Origin: GCA-2731375 sp002731375
GTDB taxonomy: Bacteria; Pseudomonadota; Alphaproteobacteria; GCA-2731375
DNA length: 64,000 nucleotides
Assembly (NCBI GenBank): GCA_030752605.1
Contig: JASMDX010000059.1
Coordinates: 1-64,000 of the forward strand
Direction: 5' to 3'
Part shown: one piece after another, positions 8,874-17,153 of the stretch
Position numbering within the stretch: the first letter of the stretch is position 1
Layout: the number at the start of each line of letters is the position of its first letter
Translations under genes and position numbers: made by a program
The notes under the pieces: generated by a model
Seen by the model: the letters and a program-made list of their open reading frames with translations, nothing else
The model's database searches: none
What the model was told of the DNA's origin: nothing

Positions 8874-10150
8874 TGACGGGGAGCAAATCCACCACGCCGA
8901 TCGCCGTTATTGGCCTTGGCTACGTAGGTCTGCCGTTGGCCGTGGCCCTGGCCCGGCATTTCCCCACGATCGGCTATGATGTGGATGCGGCGAGGATCGA
9001 TGAGTTGCGGCAGGGCCATGACCGAACCGGCGAGATCGACGCCGATGTCGTGACCGAAAGCACTCTGAGCGTGACCGATGACGGCGCCGCGATCGCCAAT
9101 GCCGAGGTTTATATCGTTACGGTTCCAACCCCGGTGGATGCTGATAACCAGCCCGATTTGCGCCTGATCCGGGCGGCCTGCGCCGGCGTGGGCAAGCTGT
9201 TGACGGCAGGCAACATCGTGGTTTTTGAAAGCACGGTCTATCCCGGCGTCACCGAAGATATTTGCGGGCCGGCCTTGGCGGCGGCTTCCGGTCTGGTTTG
9301 TGGCCAGGATTTCTTTTTGGGCTATTCACCGGAACGGATCAATCCAGGTGATCGGGAACATACGGTCGACAAAATCACCAAGGTGGTTGCAGGTCAGACG
9401 GCAGAGGTTCTTGACTGTTTGGCCGCTCTGTATGGCCGGGTGACCGCGGGTGGTATCCACCGGGCCAAGGACATCAAGACCGCGGAAGCGGCCAAGGTGA
9501 TCGAGAACGCCCAGCGCGATATCAACATCGCCTTTGTCAATGAAGTGGCGGTGATCTGCCAGAAACTGGATATTTCCGCCCATGACGTGCTGGAGGCGGC
9601 GGGCACGAAGTGGAATTTCCTGCCCTTTACGCCGGGCCTGGTAGGCGGGCACTGCATAGGCGTTGATCCGTTTTATTTGGCCTTTCAGGCCCAGCAATTG
9701 GGCCATGATCCGCAAATCATTCTTTCGGGCCGGCGCCTGAATGACGCCATGGGCGATTTTGTCGCCGCCTGTATCGACGAAAACATGTCCGGGCCGGGCC
9801 GGGTTCTGCTGCTGGGCCTGACCTTTAAGGAAAACGTGCCCGATCTGCGCAACACCAAGGTGATCGACGTCGTCACCGGCCTGACCGCGCGGGGCCACCA
9901 GGTGGTGGTGCATGATCCGGTCGCCGATGGGGCCGAGGCGGAACGCCTCTATGGCTTTCCGTTATTGTCTTCGCTGGATGGCCAGGAAGGGTTCGATGCT
10001 GTGGTGGGCGCCGTGCGTCATGACGGCTACCTCGCGCTCACGGCGGCTGATCTAGCCGGTATCGTGCGTGAAGATGGCCTGATCGCTGATATTAAGGGTC
10101 TGTGGCGCGAAATGGAGCGCCCCGCCGGCCGCCACTATTGGCAGCTGTAG
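8873..10150 (+). CDS. UDP-N-acetyl-hexosamine/UDP-sugar 6-dehydrogenase (TviB/WbpO/WbpA type)
   Basis: This cytosolic NAD-dependent four-electron dehydrogenase oxidises C6 of a UDP-sugar to a uronic acid. The 425-residue length fits. The N-terminal NAD domain has GLGYVG at 14-19, the middle has GYSPERINPGD (about 150-160) and KDIKTAEAAKVIEN (about 199-212), and the catalytic Cys261 lies in GGHCIGVDPFY. A second Rossmann domain with LGLTFKENVPDLRNTK follows. YSPERINPGD with short loops resembles the TviB/WbpO (UDP-GlcNAc/GalNAc dehydrogenase) subgroup more than UDP-glucose dehydrogenase, but the substrate is inferred. The start overlaps the stop of the sulfoquinovose synthase gene by one base, implying co-translation. 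Confidence 0.9.
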   Translation: MTGSKSTTPIAVIGLGYVGLPLAVALARHFPTIGYDVDAARIDELRQGHDRTGEIDADVVTESTLSVTDDGAAIANAEVYIVTVPTPVDADNQPDLRLIRAACAGVGKLLTAGNIVVFESTVYPGVTEDICGPALAAASGLVCGQDFFLGYSPERINPGDREHTVDKITKVVAGQTAEVLDCLAALYGRVTAGGIHRAKDIKTAEAAKVIENAQRDINIAFVNEVAVICQKLDISAHDVLEAAGTKWNFLPFTPGLVGGHCIGVDPFYLAFQAQQLGHDPQIILSGRRLNDAMGDFVAACIDENMSGPGRVLLLGLTFKENVPDLRNTKVIDVVTGLTARGHQVVVHDPVADGAEAERLYGFPLLSSLDGQEGFDAVVGAVRHDGYLALTAADLAGIVREDGLIADIKGLWREMERPAGRHYWQL

Positions 10151-10233
10151 TTCGGCTGCGGTAGAGGCTCTTTACCGGGGGCCGTCTGGGCCTCACAATA
10201 GACCCGGGCATTTTTCTGAAAGGTACCCTGGTA

Positions 10234-11469
10234 ATGAGCAGTATCGCTTTTGAACTTCCCGATGAACTCCGCGCGCTCTGTGATGGGCTGGGCGATTTCC
10301 TCAAGGCCGAGGTTTTTAGCCGCCACGACAAACATCACGACCTGCTCTCCAACGGTCGCAATACCTATGACGAGAACGGCCGCTATGTGGAAGAGGTTAT
10401 CGAGCTGATCCGCGAAGTGCGCATGGCTTCGTCCAAGGCCGGCTATTTCAATATGTGCGTGCCCGAGGAATTGGGGGGCAGTGGTCTTGGCATGCTGGCC
10501 TATTACGTCGCCTGGGAGCATGCCTACCGCACGGCGGGGCCGCACAACTGGCTGGCCATGTATTGCATCAGCCATTGGGCCCTGGGGCCATCCCGGCTGT
10601 TGGAGCGAGTTACGGCGGAGGCCAGGGAGGAAATTCTCGACGGCATGATGGAGGGGCGGACGTCCATGTGCTTTGGTATGTCCGAACCGGGTGCGGGTTC
10701 GGACGCCGCCGCCATGACGACGCGGGCCACGCCGGACGGCAACGGCTGGCGCATCAACGGGCGCAAGATCTGGACCACCAATTCGCCCATCGCCGATTAC
10801 TGCATCATCTTTTGCCAGACCGATCCGGAACGGGCGGCGGCGCGCAAGGGTGGCATCTCCGCCTTTCTGGTGCCCACCGATGCGCCTGGATTCGAGATCG
10901 AGAGCATTATCTGCATGCACGGTTCGGTGGGCGGCAACGAGGCCCAGTTGGTGTTCGAGGATCTGCGTGTCGAGCCCTATCAATTGGTCGGCGAACTGAA
11001 CGAAGGTTTCAAGAACGCGGTCTTTGGTGTCTCCATGGGACGTATCTACAATTCCGCCCGGGCTCTGGGCCTGGCGCGCTGGTCGCTGGATCTGGCCTTG
11101 GACTATGCCATCCAGCGGCAGGCTTTCGGCAAGCCCATCTCAGAATATCAGGGTGTGACATTTCCCTTGGCGGAATCGGCCATGGAGCTGCACGCCTCCC
11201 ACTTGATGGGCCTGAATGTGGCCCAGTTGCTGGACCGAGGCGAGCCGGCGATCAAGGAACTATCCATGACCAAGGCCTATGCGGTCGAGGCTGGCGTCCG
11301 TGCCATCGACCGGGCCATTCAGGTTCACGGCGCCATGGGCTTCACCAACGAGGTCGGCCTGGCCGAGGCCTATAACGTGGTGCGGGTGATCAATGTGGCG
11401 GACGGCACCAACGAGATCCTGCGCCGCACCATCGTCCATCGCCTGCTGGGCGGCGATCGGGAGGTTTAA
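10234..11469 (+). CDS. Acyl-CoA dehydrogenase
   Basis: This FAD flavoprotein introduces the alpha,beta double bond into an acyl-CoA. The 411-residue protein has the usual three parts: an N-terminal helical domain, a middle beta domain with MCFGMSEPGAGSDAAAM and WTTNSPIADY, and a C-terminal helical domain with RQAFGKPISEYQGV and AIQVHGAMGFTNE. The family signature DGTNEILRRTI closes it. The chain-length or branched substrate cannot be assigned. It appears to be a single gene, 83 bp after the nucleotide-sugar dehydrogenase, with its end overlapping the convergent antitoxin gene by 4 nt. Confidence 0.93.
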   Translation: MSSIAFELPDELRALCDGLGDFLKAEVFSRHDKHHDLLSNGRNTYDENGRYVEEVIELIREVRMASSKAGYFNMCVPEELGGSGLGMLAYYVAWEHAYRTAGPHNWLAMYCISHWALGPSRLLERVTAEAREEILDGMMEGRTSMCFGMSEPGAGSDAAAMTTRATPDGNGWRINGRKIWTTNSPIADYCIIFCQTDPERAAARKGGISAFLVPTDAPGFEIESIICMHGSVGGNEAQLVFEDLRVEPYQLVGELNEGFKNAVFGVSMGRIYNSARALGLARWSLDLALDYAIQRQAFGKPISEYQGVTFPLAESAMELHASHLMGLNVAQLLDRGEPAIKELSMTKAYAVEAGVRAIDRAIQVHGAMGFTNEVGLAEAYNVVRVINVADGTNEILRRTIVHRLLGGDREV

Positions 11470-11765
11470 GCTGTTAACGCTTCTCGCACGGCCTTTGGAT
11501 TTTTCTCGATTACCTTTAGGAAAGCGCGGGCCTGTAGGGGCGGTTTCCGGGAGCCCTGCTCCCAGTTCCGAATGGAGTGAGTGGTAAAGCCGTACTGCAT
11601 GGCAAAACCCGCCTGGGAAAGTTCAAGTTTTTCGCGGATGGCTTTGATGTTGATATCATCCGGCACTTGGGCCGGTTCATGCGCGACGGCCCCGGTATCG
11701 TCGCCACGGGCAAATGCGGGTACTTCAAGCGCGCCTTCGTGGATACGGTCGCTTGCCTTGGTCAT
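11466..11765 (-). CDS. XRE-family helix-turn-helix antitoxin (HigA/NadS-like)
   Basis: The 99-residue protein has an acidic N-terminal half and a C-terminal helix-turn-helix: IKAIREKLELSQAGFAMQYG followed by HSIRNWEQGSRKPP. This is the layout of the HigA/NadS class, where the protein neutralises its RelE-like partner and represses the operon. The ATG overlaps the TGA of the upstream toxin gene (ATGA), so the order is toxin first, as in higBA loci. Role assignment depends on the pairing. Confidence 0.82.
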   Translation of the reverse strand: MTKASDRIHEGALEVPAFARGDDTGAVAHEPAQVPDDINIKAIREKLELSQAGFAMQYGFTTHSIRNWEQGSRKPPLQARAFLKVIEKNPKAVREALTA

Positions 11766-12124
11766 TTGATCCTCCGTTTTCTGTGCCCCGACACAATCAG
11801 TTTGCCGAGTGCGTCAAATTCGTTGCGTAGGGCTTTGCTTAGGTCCGCCTTTTTATTCTTGCCGAACAGGGTAATCAGAAAAACAGGCAAACCGCCGCCG
11901 CTAAAAAATGTGATCACGCGGACGCAATTACTTTTACCCCGGCCCAAAAGCACCCAAAGCAGTTTACGAAAACCGCCAGCACCTTTCATTTTTTCGCCTT
12001 GCATCGGGTCGCTGGCTAAACTGTTGATCAGTTCTTTTCTGGCCTTGTCATTCAAAAGACTCTTCGAGTGGCGGACGAAAGAAGCGGTTTTAACGACGGT
12101 GTGAAGCTTGCTTGCCATAGGCAA
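11762..12124 (-). CDS. RelE/HigB-like toxin of a type II toxin-antitoxin pair
   Basis: This is a small basic protein of 120 residues. It has the pattern of the RelE/HigB-type mRNA interferases partnered with NadS/HigA antitoxins: an N-terminal TASFVRHSKSLL helix, GAGGFRKLLWVLLGRGKSNCVRVITFF in the beta sheet, FLITLFGKNKKADLS and a lysine/arginine-rich end (SGHRKRRIK). Such toxins cleave mRNA at the ribosome. The pattern GxxKxR...VRVIxFF...LLxxFxKNxKxxL is well kept, so it looks intact. A second in-frame Met lies three codons in. Upstream, at 12125-12189, is a short AT-rich stretch that should hold the pair's promoter and operator. Confidence 0.78.
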   Translation of the reverse strand: MPMASKLHTVVKTASFVRHSKSLLNDKARKELINSLASDPMQGEKMKGAGGFRKLLWVLLGRGKSNCVRVITFFSGGGLPVFLITLFGKNKKADLSKALRNEFDALGKLIVSGHRKRRIK

Positions 12125-12189
12125 TATATAAGTCGTTGACGCAGTAAGTCAATGGGGCATGTACCGCTCAATCTCTCTTCTAAGCCGAC

Positions 12190-13533
12190 CTACTCTGCCG
12201 CGTTCACCCGTCCAAACGCGGCTTCCATTTCGCGGCGGATGATGACGGCAGGGTCGCCGTCGTCGATGGCGGCGTCGTTCCAGGTCAAAAGCTCGCCCTC
12301 GGCGATATCGCGGGTTAGGGGCACGTCGCCGGCCAGACCCAGGGGTAGGCCGCCCATGGCCAGGGATTTGTCCGCCGGCATCTGTTTGCCCCAGACCATA
12401 TGGCCGCCTTCGCCATCCAGCATCTCGCCCTTTTTCAGGTTTCGCTTGGCCGTGGCTACCACGTCGGACCGAAAGCCGTTCGGCGCGCCAGTTGGTTCAT
12501 TACGGAGCGCGGCGGAGGCGACGGAAATGCCCAGTTCCAGGCCGATCATGTGGGTCGGCCGGTACAGGGCCGCGAATTGCCCGCTGGCATCGGGCAACAT
12601 GTGGTATTCCCGGAAACACTGCCGGGCATAATCCGTCTCGCCCTCGATCACCACGAAGGTGCCCATGGCCAGGTGGTTTGGTACATCCGTGCCGTCCCGG
12701 TAGAGGGAGGTGACAACCTCGGTGGTGCCGTCGTGGCTCAGGCTGGCGCCGGGGTTGCAGACGTCGGCCAGTTCGAACCGTGTCGCGGCAGGAAAACTCA
12801 GGCCATCCATCTGGGGCGTCAATCCGGTCGCGTTGCACACGGCGGTCATCTCGATGCCCGACTTGGTGCCGTCGAGGAAGGAATTGAACATCTTCAGATT
12901 GATCGACCCGGTATCGATTTCCAGATAGTCGTCCAGCACCGCTGCCACGGTCTCGGGCGTCAGTTGATGATAGCTGGGCAGGTACCGTGTGCCCTTGCCG
13001 GCGCAGACTACCTTGAAGCCACAGGCCCGGGCCCAATCCACATGTTCGGTGATGAGCGCAGGTTGATCTCCCCAGGCCAGGCTATAGACCACGCCGGCCT
13101 GTTCCGCCTTGCGCGCCAACAGAGGGCCCGCGACCACGTCCGCCTCCACATTCACCATAATCACATGCTTGCCGTTGTCGATGGCTGCCAGGCAGTGGCG
13201 GATGCCGATGCGCGGATCGCCGGTGGCATCGATCAGGACCTCCAGGCCGGGATGGGAAATCAGCGCCATGGCATCGTTGCCAATATGCGTGGCGCCGGAT
13301 TTCATGGCGGCATCCAATGATGGCGCGGCGATCTGCGCTTCGGGCCAGCCGACTTGTTTGCAATTCACGCCTGCCCGTTCCACATCCAGATCGGCAATGC
13401 CCAGGATGTGCATACCCGTCGTCAGGCGCGCTTGTGTGAGAAACATGGAACCGAACTTGCCGGCGCCAATGATGCCAACCCGAACCGGATTGCCCGCCGC
13501 CGCCCGTGCTGCTAAAAGCTTCGCTAAATTCAT
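12190..13533 (-). CDS. Homoserine-dehydrogenase-like NAD(P)-binding oxidoreductase with C-terminal SAF domain (COG4091-like)
   Basis: The 447-residue protein begins with an NAD(P)-binding Rossmann fold, VGIIGAGKFGSMF (about residues 19-31), then LEVLIDATGDP and a substrate domain of the homoserine-dehydrogenase type (GTKSGIEMTAVCNATGL). It ends with a SAF-like domain (AKRNLKKGEMLDGEGG). This architecture is known as a predicted homoserine dehydrogenase but lacks the ordinary pathway context. It more likely acts on a small polyol or sugar-acid derivative; its substrate is unknown to me. The ATG at 13533 is preferred over a longer frame because it gives the standard start (MNLAKLLAARAA). It is divergent from sdhC and appears to be a single gene. 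Confidence 0.72.
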   Translation of the reverse strand: MNLAKLLAARAAAGNPVRVGIIGAGKFGSMFLTQARLTTGMHILGIADLDVERAGVNCKQVGWPEAQIAAPSLDAAMKSGATHIGNDAMALISHPGLEVLIDATGDPRIGIRHCLAAIDNGKHVIMVNVEADVVAGPLLARKAEQAGVVYSLAWGDQPALITEHVDWARACGFKVVCAGKGTRYLPSYHQLTPETVAAVLDDYLEIDTGSINLKMFNSFLDGTKSGIEMTAVCNATGLTPQMDGLSFPAATRFELADVCNPGASLSHDGTTEVVTSLYRDGTDVPNHLAMGTFVVIEGETDYARQCFREYHMLPDASGQFAALYRPTHMIGLELGISVASAALRNEPTGAPNGFRSDVVATAKRNLKKGEMLDGEGGHMVWGKQMPADKSLAMGGLPLGLAGDVPLTRDIAEGELLTWNDAAIDDGDPAVIIRREMEAAFGRVNAAE

Positions 13534-13627
13534 GGCGAATTTCCATAAATTACTCTGTCCACACTCAAGCATGTACCGTTGCCGCCAACAAATGGCAAGT
13601 TGCCGCATATTTTGGGGCAGCCAACCT

Positions 13628-13655
13628 TTGACAGGGACGAGCGGTTGACTAGTAT
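13628..13655 (+). promoter_or_regulatory. Candidate sigma-70 promoter for sdhCDAB
   Basis: A consensus -35 TTGACA at 13628-13633 is followed after 16 bp by TAGTAT at 13650-13655. It lies 45 bp before the sdhC start in the gap shared with the divergent SAF-domain gene. The match is by eye and no transcript data exist. Confidence 0.5.
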
Positions 13656-13699
13656 AGCGGCCACATACCTAAAGGCCGGAAGCACGAGGAAATGTAACG

Positions 13700-14086
13700 A
13701 TGGCAGCCGGAAACCGCCCACTTTCACCACATCTGCAAGTTTACCGCTGGCAGATCTCCATGGCGCTCTCGATCCTGCACCGGATCACGGGCGTCGGCCT
13801 GGCCCTGGGCCTGTTACTGCTGACCTGGTGGTTGGCGGCGGCGGCTAGCGGACCGGAATATTTTGATACCGTATATGCCATCATGGGCTCGGAAATCGGC
13901 CGGGTGCTCTTGTTCGGCTTTACCGTGTCGCTGTATTTCCACCTGTTCAACGGTATCCGCCACCTGATTTGGGATGCGGGTTATGGCTTTGAACTTCCCG
14001 CCATGCGGAAATCCGGCTGGGCTGTCGTTGTTATCTCTGTGGTGATGACGCTGCTGACCTTCATGGTTGGCTATGGGAGTGCATGA
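13700..14086 (+). CDS. sdhC: Succinate dehydrogenase cytochrome b556 subunit
   Basis: SdhC anchors complex II in the inner membrane and supplies a heme ligand and part of the quinone site. The 128-residue protein opens with the family signature NRPLSPHLQVYRWQ and SILHRITG, has three membrane helices, and carries HLFNGIRHLIWD (residues 86-97), whose histidines include the heme b ligand. The order sdhC-sdhD-sdhA-sdhB with 3-bp gaps marks one operon. The start at 13700 follows GAGGAAATGTAACG, a fair ribosome-binding region. Confidence 0.96.
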   Translation: MAAGNRPLSPHLQVYRWQISMALSILHRITGVGLALGLLLLTWWLAAAASGPEYFDTVYAIMGSEIGRVLLFGFTVSLYFHLFNGIRHLIWDAGYGFELPAMRKSGWAVVVISVVMTLLTFMVGYGSA

Positions 14087-14089
14087 GTT

Positions 14090-14479
14090 ATGAGTGAAGG
14101 TAGCTTGAGAACACCTTTGGCCCGCGTGCGCGGCCTTGGTTCTGCCAAGAATGGCACCCATCATTTCTGGATTCAGCGGCTGACCGCCGTTGCCCTGGTG
14201 CCGCTTACGATTTGGTTCGCGTTTTCCATCGCTTCCCTGGCGACGGCGGATGCGCCCACGATCACGGCTTGGATGCAATCGCCGCTGCGCGCGACGCTGA
14301 TGCTGAGCTTTTTGCTGGCCGGTTTCTGGCATATGAAGCTGGGCCTGCAAGTGGTGATTGAGGATTACATCCACACCGAATGGACCAAGGTGACCTGCCT
14401 GATCCTGAATAATCTTATTTCCATCTTCCTCACCTTGGCGGCGGTGCTGGCGGTGCTTAAAATGTTGTTAGGGGGCTGA
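14090..14479 (+). CDS. sdhD: Succinate dehydrogenase hydrophobic membrane anchor subunit
   Basis: This is the second membrane anchor of complex II, 129 residues with three hydrophobic helices. The motifs LGSAKNGTHHFWIQRLTA near the N-terminus and GFWHMKLGLQVVIEDYIH (about residues 83-100) are typical of alphaproteobacterial SdhD, where the histidine region contributes to heme and quinone binding. It starts 4 nt after the sdhC stop and ends 3 nt before sdhA. Confidence 0.95.
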   Translation: MSEGSLRTPLARVRGLGSAKNGTHHFWIQRLTAVALVPLTIWFAFSIASLATADAPTITAWMQSPLRATLMLSFLLAGFWHMKLGLQVVIEDYIHTEWTKVTCLILNNLISIFLTLAAVLAVLKMLLGG

Positions 14480-14482
14480 TCC

Positions 14483-16273
14483 ATGTCGCAGGCTTATGCG
14501 ATCGAAGACCACACCTATGATGTAGTGGTGGTTGGCGCCGGCGGCTCGGGCCTTCGTGCGACCATGGGTGCGGCCCAGGCCGGCCTGAAAACCGCATGTA
14601 TTTCGAAGGTTTTTCCTACCCGCAGCCATACCGTGGCGGCACAGGGCGGCATCGCCGCCGCGCTTGGTAATATGGGCGAAGATGACTGGCGCTGGCACAT
14701 GTACGACACCGTCAAGGGTTCTGACTGGCTGGGCGATCAGGACGCCATCGAATATATGTGCCGCGAAGCACCCCGCGCGGTGTTGGAACTGGAGCATATG
14801 GGCCTGCCGTTCTCGCGCACGCCCGAGGGCAAGATCTATCAGCGCGCCTTTGGCGGCATGACGACAAACTTTGGCGAGGGCATCGCGCAACGCACCTGTG
14901 CCGCCGCCGACCGCACCGGCCATGCCATCCTGCATACCCTGTACCAACAGTCCCTGCGTTACGATACGGACTTTTTCATCGAATATTTCGCCCTTGATCT
15001 GATCATGGACGCCGATGCCGTCTGCCGGGGCGTCATGGCCTGGGATCTGGAAACAGGCGTCATGCACCGCTTCCGGGCCCATATGGTGATCTTGGCTACG
15101 GGCGGTTACGGACGCACCTACTTCTCCTGCACCTCGGCGCATACCTGCACGGGCGATGGCAATGCCATGATGCTGCGGGCCGGCTTGCCCCTGCAGGATA
15201 TGGAGTTCGTACAATTTCATCCCACCGGCATCTATGGCTCCGGTTGCCTGATTACCGAGGGGGTGCGCGGCGAAGGTGGTTTCCTGGTCAACTCCGAAGG
15301 TGAGCGTTTCATGGAACGTTATGCGCCATCAGCTAAGGATCTGGCCAGCCGCGACGTTGTCAGCCGCTCCATGACCATCGAAATCCGCGAAGGGCGCGGT
15401 ATTGGCGCCAATAACGATCATATAGTGCTGCATCTGGATCATCTGGATCCGGCGGTGATCGAGGAACGTCTGCCGGGCATTTCTGAATCCGCGCGGATCT
15501 TTGCTGGCGTCGATGTGACCAAGGAACCGGTCCCCGTTATTCCCACCGTGCATTACAACATGGGCGGAATTCAGACCAACTATCATGGCGAGGTCGTGAC
15601 CTTGAACGGGGACGATCCGGACGCCATCGTGCCGGGCTTGATGGCTTTGGGCGAGGCGGCCTGTGTTTCCGTGCATGGCGCCAACCGGTTGGGTTCGAAT
15701 TCGCTGATTGATCTGGTGGTGTTCGGGCGCGCCGCTGGCCTGCGCGCGGCGGAAATCGTGACGCCGGGCACGGCGCATCCGGATCTTCCGACATCCCTCG
15801 ATGACAGCGTCATGGGGCATTTCGACAAGATCCGCCATGCCAAGGGTGGGACCTCCACGGCGACGATCCGCGACAAGATGCAACGCATTATGCAGTCCAA
15901 CTGCGCCGTCTTCCGCACCGGCGAGGTGCTGGAGGAAGGGCAGAAGCTGATCGATGAAGTTTGGGCGATGATGCCGGATTTGGGCGTCACCGACCGTTCG
16001 TTGATCTGGAATTCGGATCTGGTGGAAAGCCTGGAGCTGGATAACCTGATGCGCCAGGCGGTGGTCACCATGCATGCGGCCGCGAACCGCACGGAAAGCC
16101 GCGGCGGCCATGCGCGCGAGGATTATCCCGACCGCGACGATGATAATTGGATGAAGCATACGCTGAGCTGGTTTGGTGACGACGGTAAGGTGAAGATCGA
16201 TTACCGCCCCGTACATGACTACACCCTGACGGACGATGTGCAGTACTTCCCGCCCAAGGCGCGGGTTTATTGA
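14483..16273 (+). CDS. sdhA: Succinate dehydrogenase flavoprotein subunit
   Basis: SdhA oxidises succinate to fumarate on the cytoplasmic face of complex II. The 596-residue length is standard. An FAD-binding GAGGSGLRA motif (18-26) is followed by FPTRSHTVAAQGG, in which His49 is the expected covalent FAD attachment residue. Catalytic-region motifs include HPTGIYGSG, NMGGI (substrate loop) and HGANRLGSNSLIDLVVFGR. The C-terminus carries the arginine- and histidine-rich RTESRGGHAREDYPDRDD pattern. It lies in the sdhCDAB operon. Confidence 0.97.
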   Translation: MSQAYAIEDHTYDVVVVGAGGSGLRATMGAAQAGLKTACISKVFPTRSHTVAAQGGIAAALGNMGEDDWRWHMYDTVKGSDWLGDQDAIEYMCREAPRAVLELEHMGLPFSRTPEGKIYQRAFGGMTTNFGEGIAQRTCAAADRTGHAILHTLYQQSLRYDTDFFIEYFALDLIMDADAVCRGVMAWDLETGVMHRFRAHMVILATGGYGRTYFSCTSAHTCTGDGNAMMLRAGLPLQDMEFVQFHPTGIYGSGCLITEGVRGEGGFLVNSEGERFMERYAPSAKDLASRDVVSRSMTIEIREGRGIGANNDHIVLHLDHLDPAVIEERLPGISESARIFAGVDVTKEPVPVIPTVHYNMGGIQTNYHGEVVTLNGDDPDAIVPGLMALGEAACVSVHGANRLGSNSLIDLVVFGRAAGLRAAEIVTPGTAHPDLPTSLDDSVMGHFDKIRHAKGGTSTATIRDKMQRIMQSNCAVFRTGEVLEEGQKLIDEVWAMMPDLGVTDRSLIWNSDLVESLELDNLMRQAVVTMHAAANRTESRGGHAREDYPDRDDDNWMKHTLSWFGDDGKVKIDYRPVHDYTLTDDVQYFPPKARVY

Positions 16274-16283
16274 GGATACGGAT

Positions 16284-17066
16284 ATGGTCGAGTTCAACCT
16301 ACCCGCCAATTCCAAGGTCAAGGGCGGCACGATCCACAAGGCGCCGGCCGGGGCCAAGAATGCGCGCAGCTTTCAGATCTACCGCTATGATCCCGACAGC
16401 GGTGAAAACCCCCGCGTCGATACCTATGAAATCGACATGGACGACTGCGGCCCCATGGTTCTGGACGCGCTGATCAAGATCAAGAACGAGATTGATCCCT
16501 CCCTGACCTTCCGCCGTTCCTGCCGGGAGGGTATCTGCGGTTCCTGCGCGATGAATATCGACGGTACTAATACCCTGGCCTGCACCAAGGATTGCGAGGA
16601 CGCAAAGGGTGATGTGAAGATCTATCCCCTACCGCATCTGGACGTGATCAAGGATCTGGTGGGCGATCTGTCGAATTTCTACGCCCAGTACGCATCGATC
16701 AAGCCATGGCTGGAAACCCAGACCCCGGCCCCGCCCGATAGCGAGCGCCTGCAGTCCGAGGATGAGCGCCGCCTGATGGATGGCCTGTATGAATGCATCC
16801 TCTGCGCCTGTTGCTCCACGTCCTGCCCCAGCTATTGGTGGAATTCGGACCGTTACCTAGGCCCAGCGATTTTGTTGCAGGCCTATCGTTGGCTGATAGA
16901 CAGCCGGGACGAGAGCCAGGGCGAACGCTTGGACAATCTGGAAGATCCGTTCCGCTTGTATCGTTGCCATACGATCATGAATTGTACCAATACCTGTCCG
17001 AAAAGCTTGAACCCAGCCAAGGCTATCGCCGAGATCAAGAAAATGATGGTGCAGCGTCAGGTCTAA
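16284..17066 (+). CDS. sdhB: Succinate dehydrogenase iron-sulfur subunit
   Basis: SdhB carries electrons from the flavin to quinone through three clusters. The 260-residue protein from the ATG at 16284 has the [2Fe-2S] ligands Cys80, Cys85, Cys88 and Cys100 (CREGICGSC and a later Cys), a [4Fe-4S] motif CILCACCSTSCP near residue 171, and a [3Fe-4S] region CHTIMNCTNTCPKSL near 232. The annotated start gives the common MVEFNLPxNSKV N-terminus; a longer frame begins inside sdhA. A strong terminator follows at 17105. Confidence 0.97.
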   Translation: MVEFNLPANSKVKGGTIHKAPAGAKNARSFQIYRYDPDSGENPRVDTYEIDMDDCGPMVLDALIKIKNEIDPSLTFRRSCREGICGSCAMNIDGTNTLACTKDCEDAKGDVKIYPLPHLDVIKDLVGDLSNFYAQYASIKPWLETQTPAPPDSERLQSEDERRLMDGLYECILCACCSTSCPSYWWNSDRYLGPAILLQAYRWLIDSRDESQGERLDNLEDPFRLYRCHTIMNCTNTCPKSLNPAKAIAEIKKMMVQRQV

Positions 17067-17104
17067 CACACCGGCATACCGATACTATCGCGAGTTTATT
17101 TATT

Positions 17105-17138
17105 GGGCCGCCGGTTTCCACCGGCGGCCCGATTTTTT
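17105..17138 (+). terminator. Rho-independent terminator of sdhCDAB
   Basis: A perfect 10-bp inverted repeat GGGCCGCCGG (17105-17114) / CCGGCGGCCC (17121-17130) with a TTTCCA loop is followed by GA and six T at 17133-17138. It lies 38 bp after the sdhB stop. Confidence 0.92.
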
Positions 17139-17153
17139 ATGGGAAAAAAGACC

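Noticed and set aside
14468..16357. Long open frames opposite sdhA and other GC-rich genes
   Set aside because: They are antisense shadows of strongly conserved genes, rich in Arg/His/Ala, with no family motifs.
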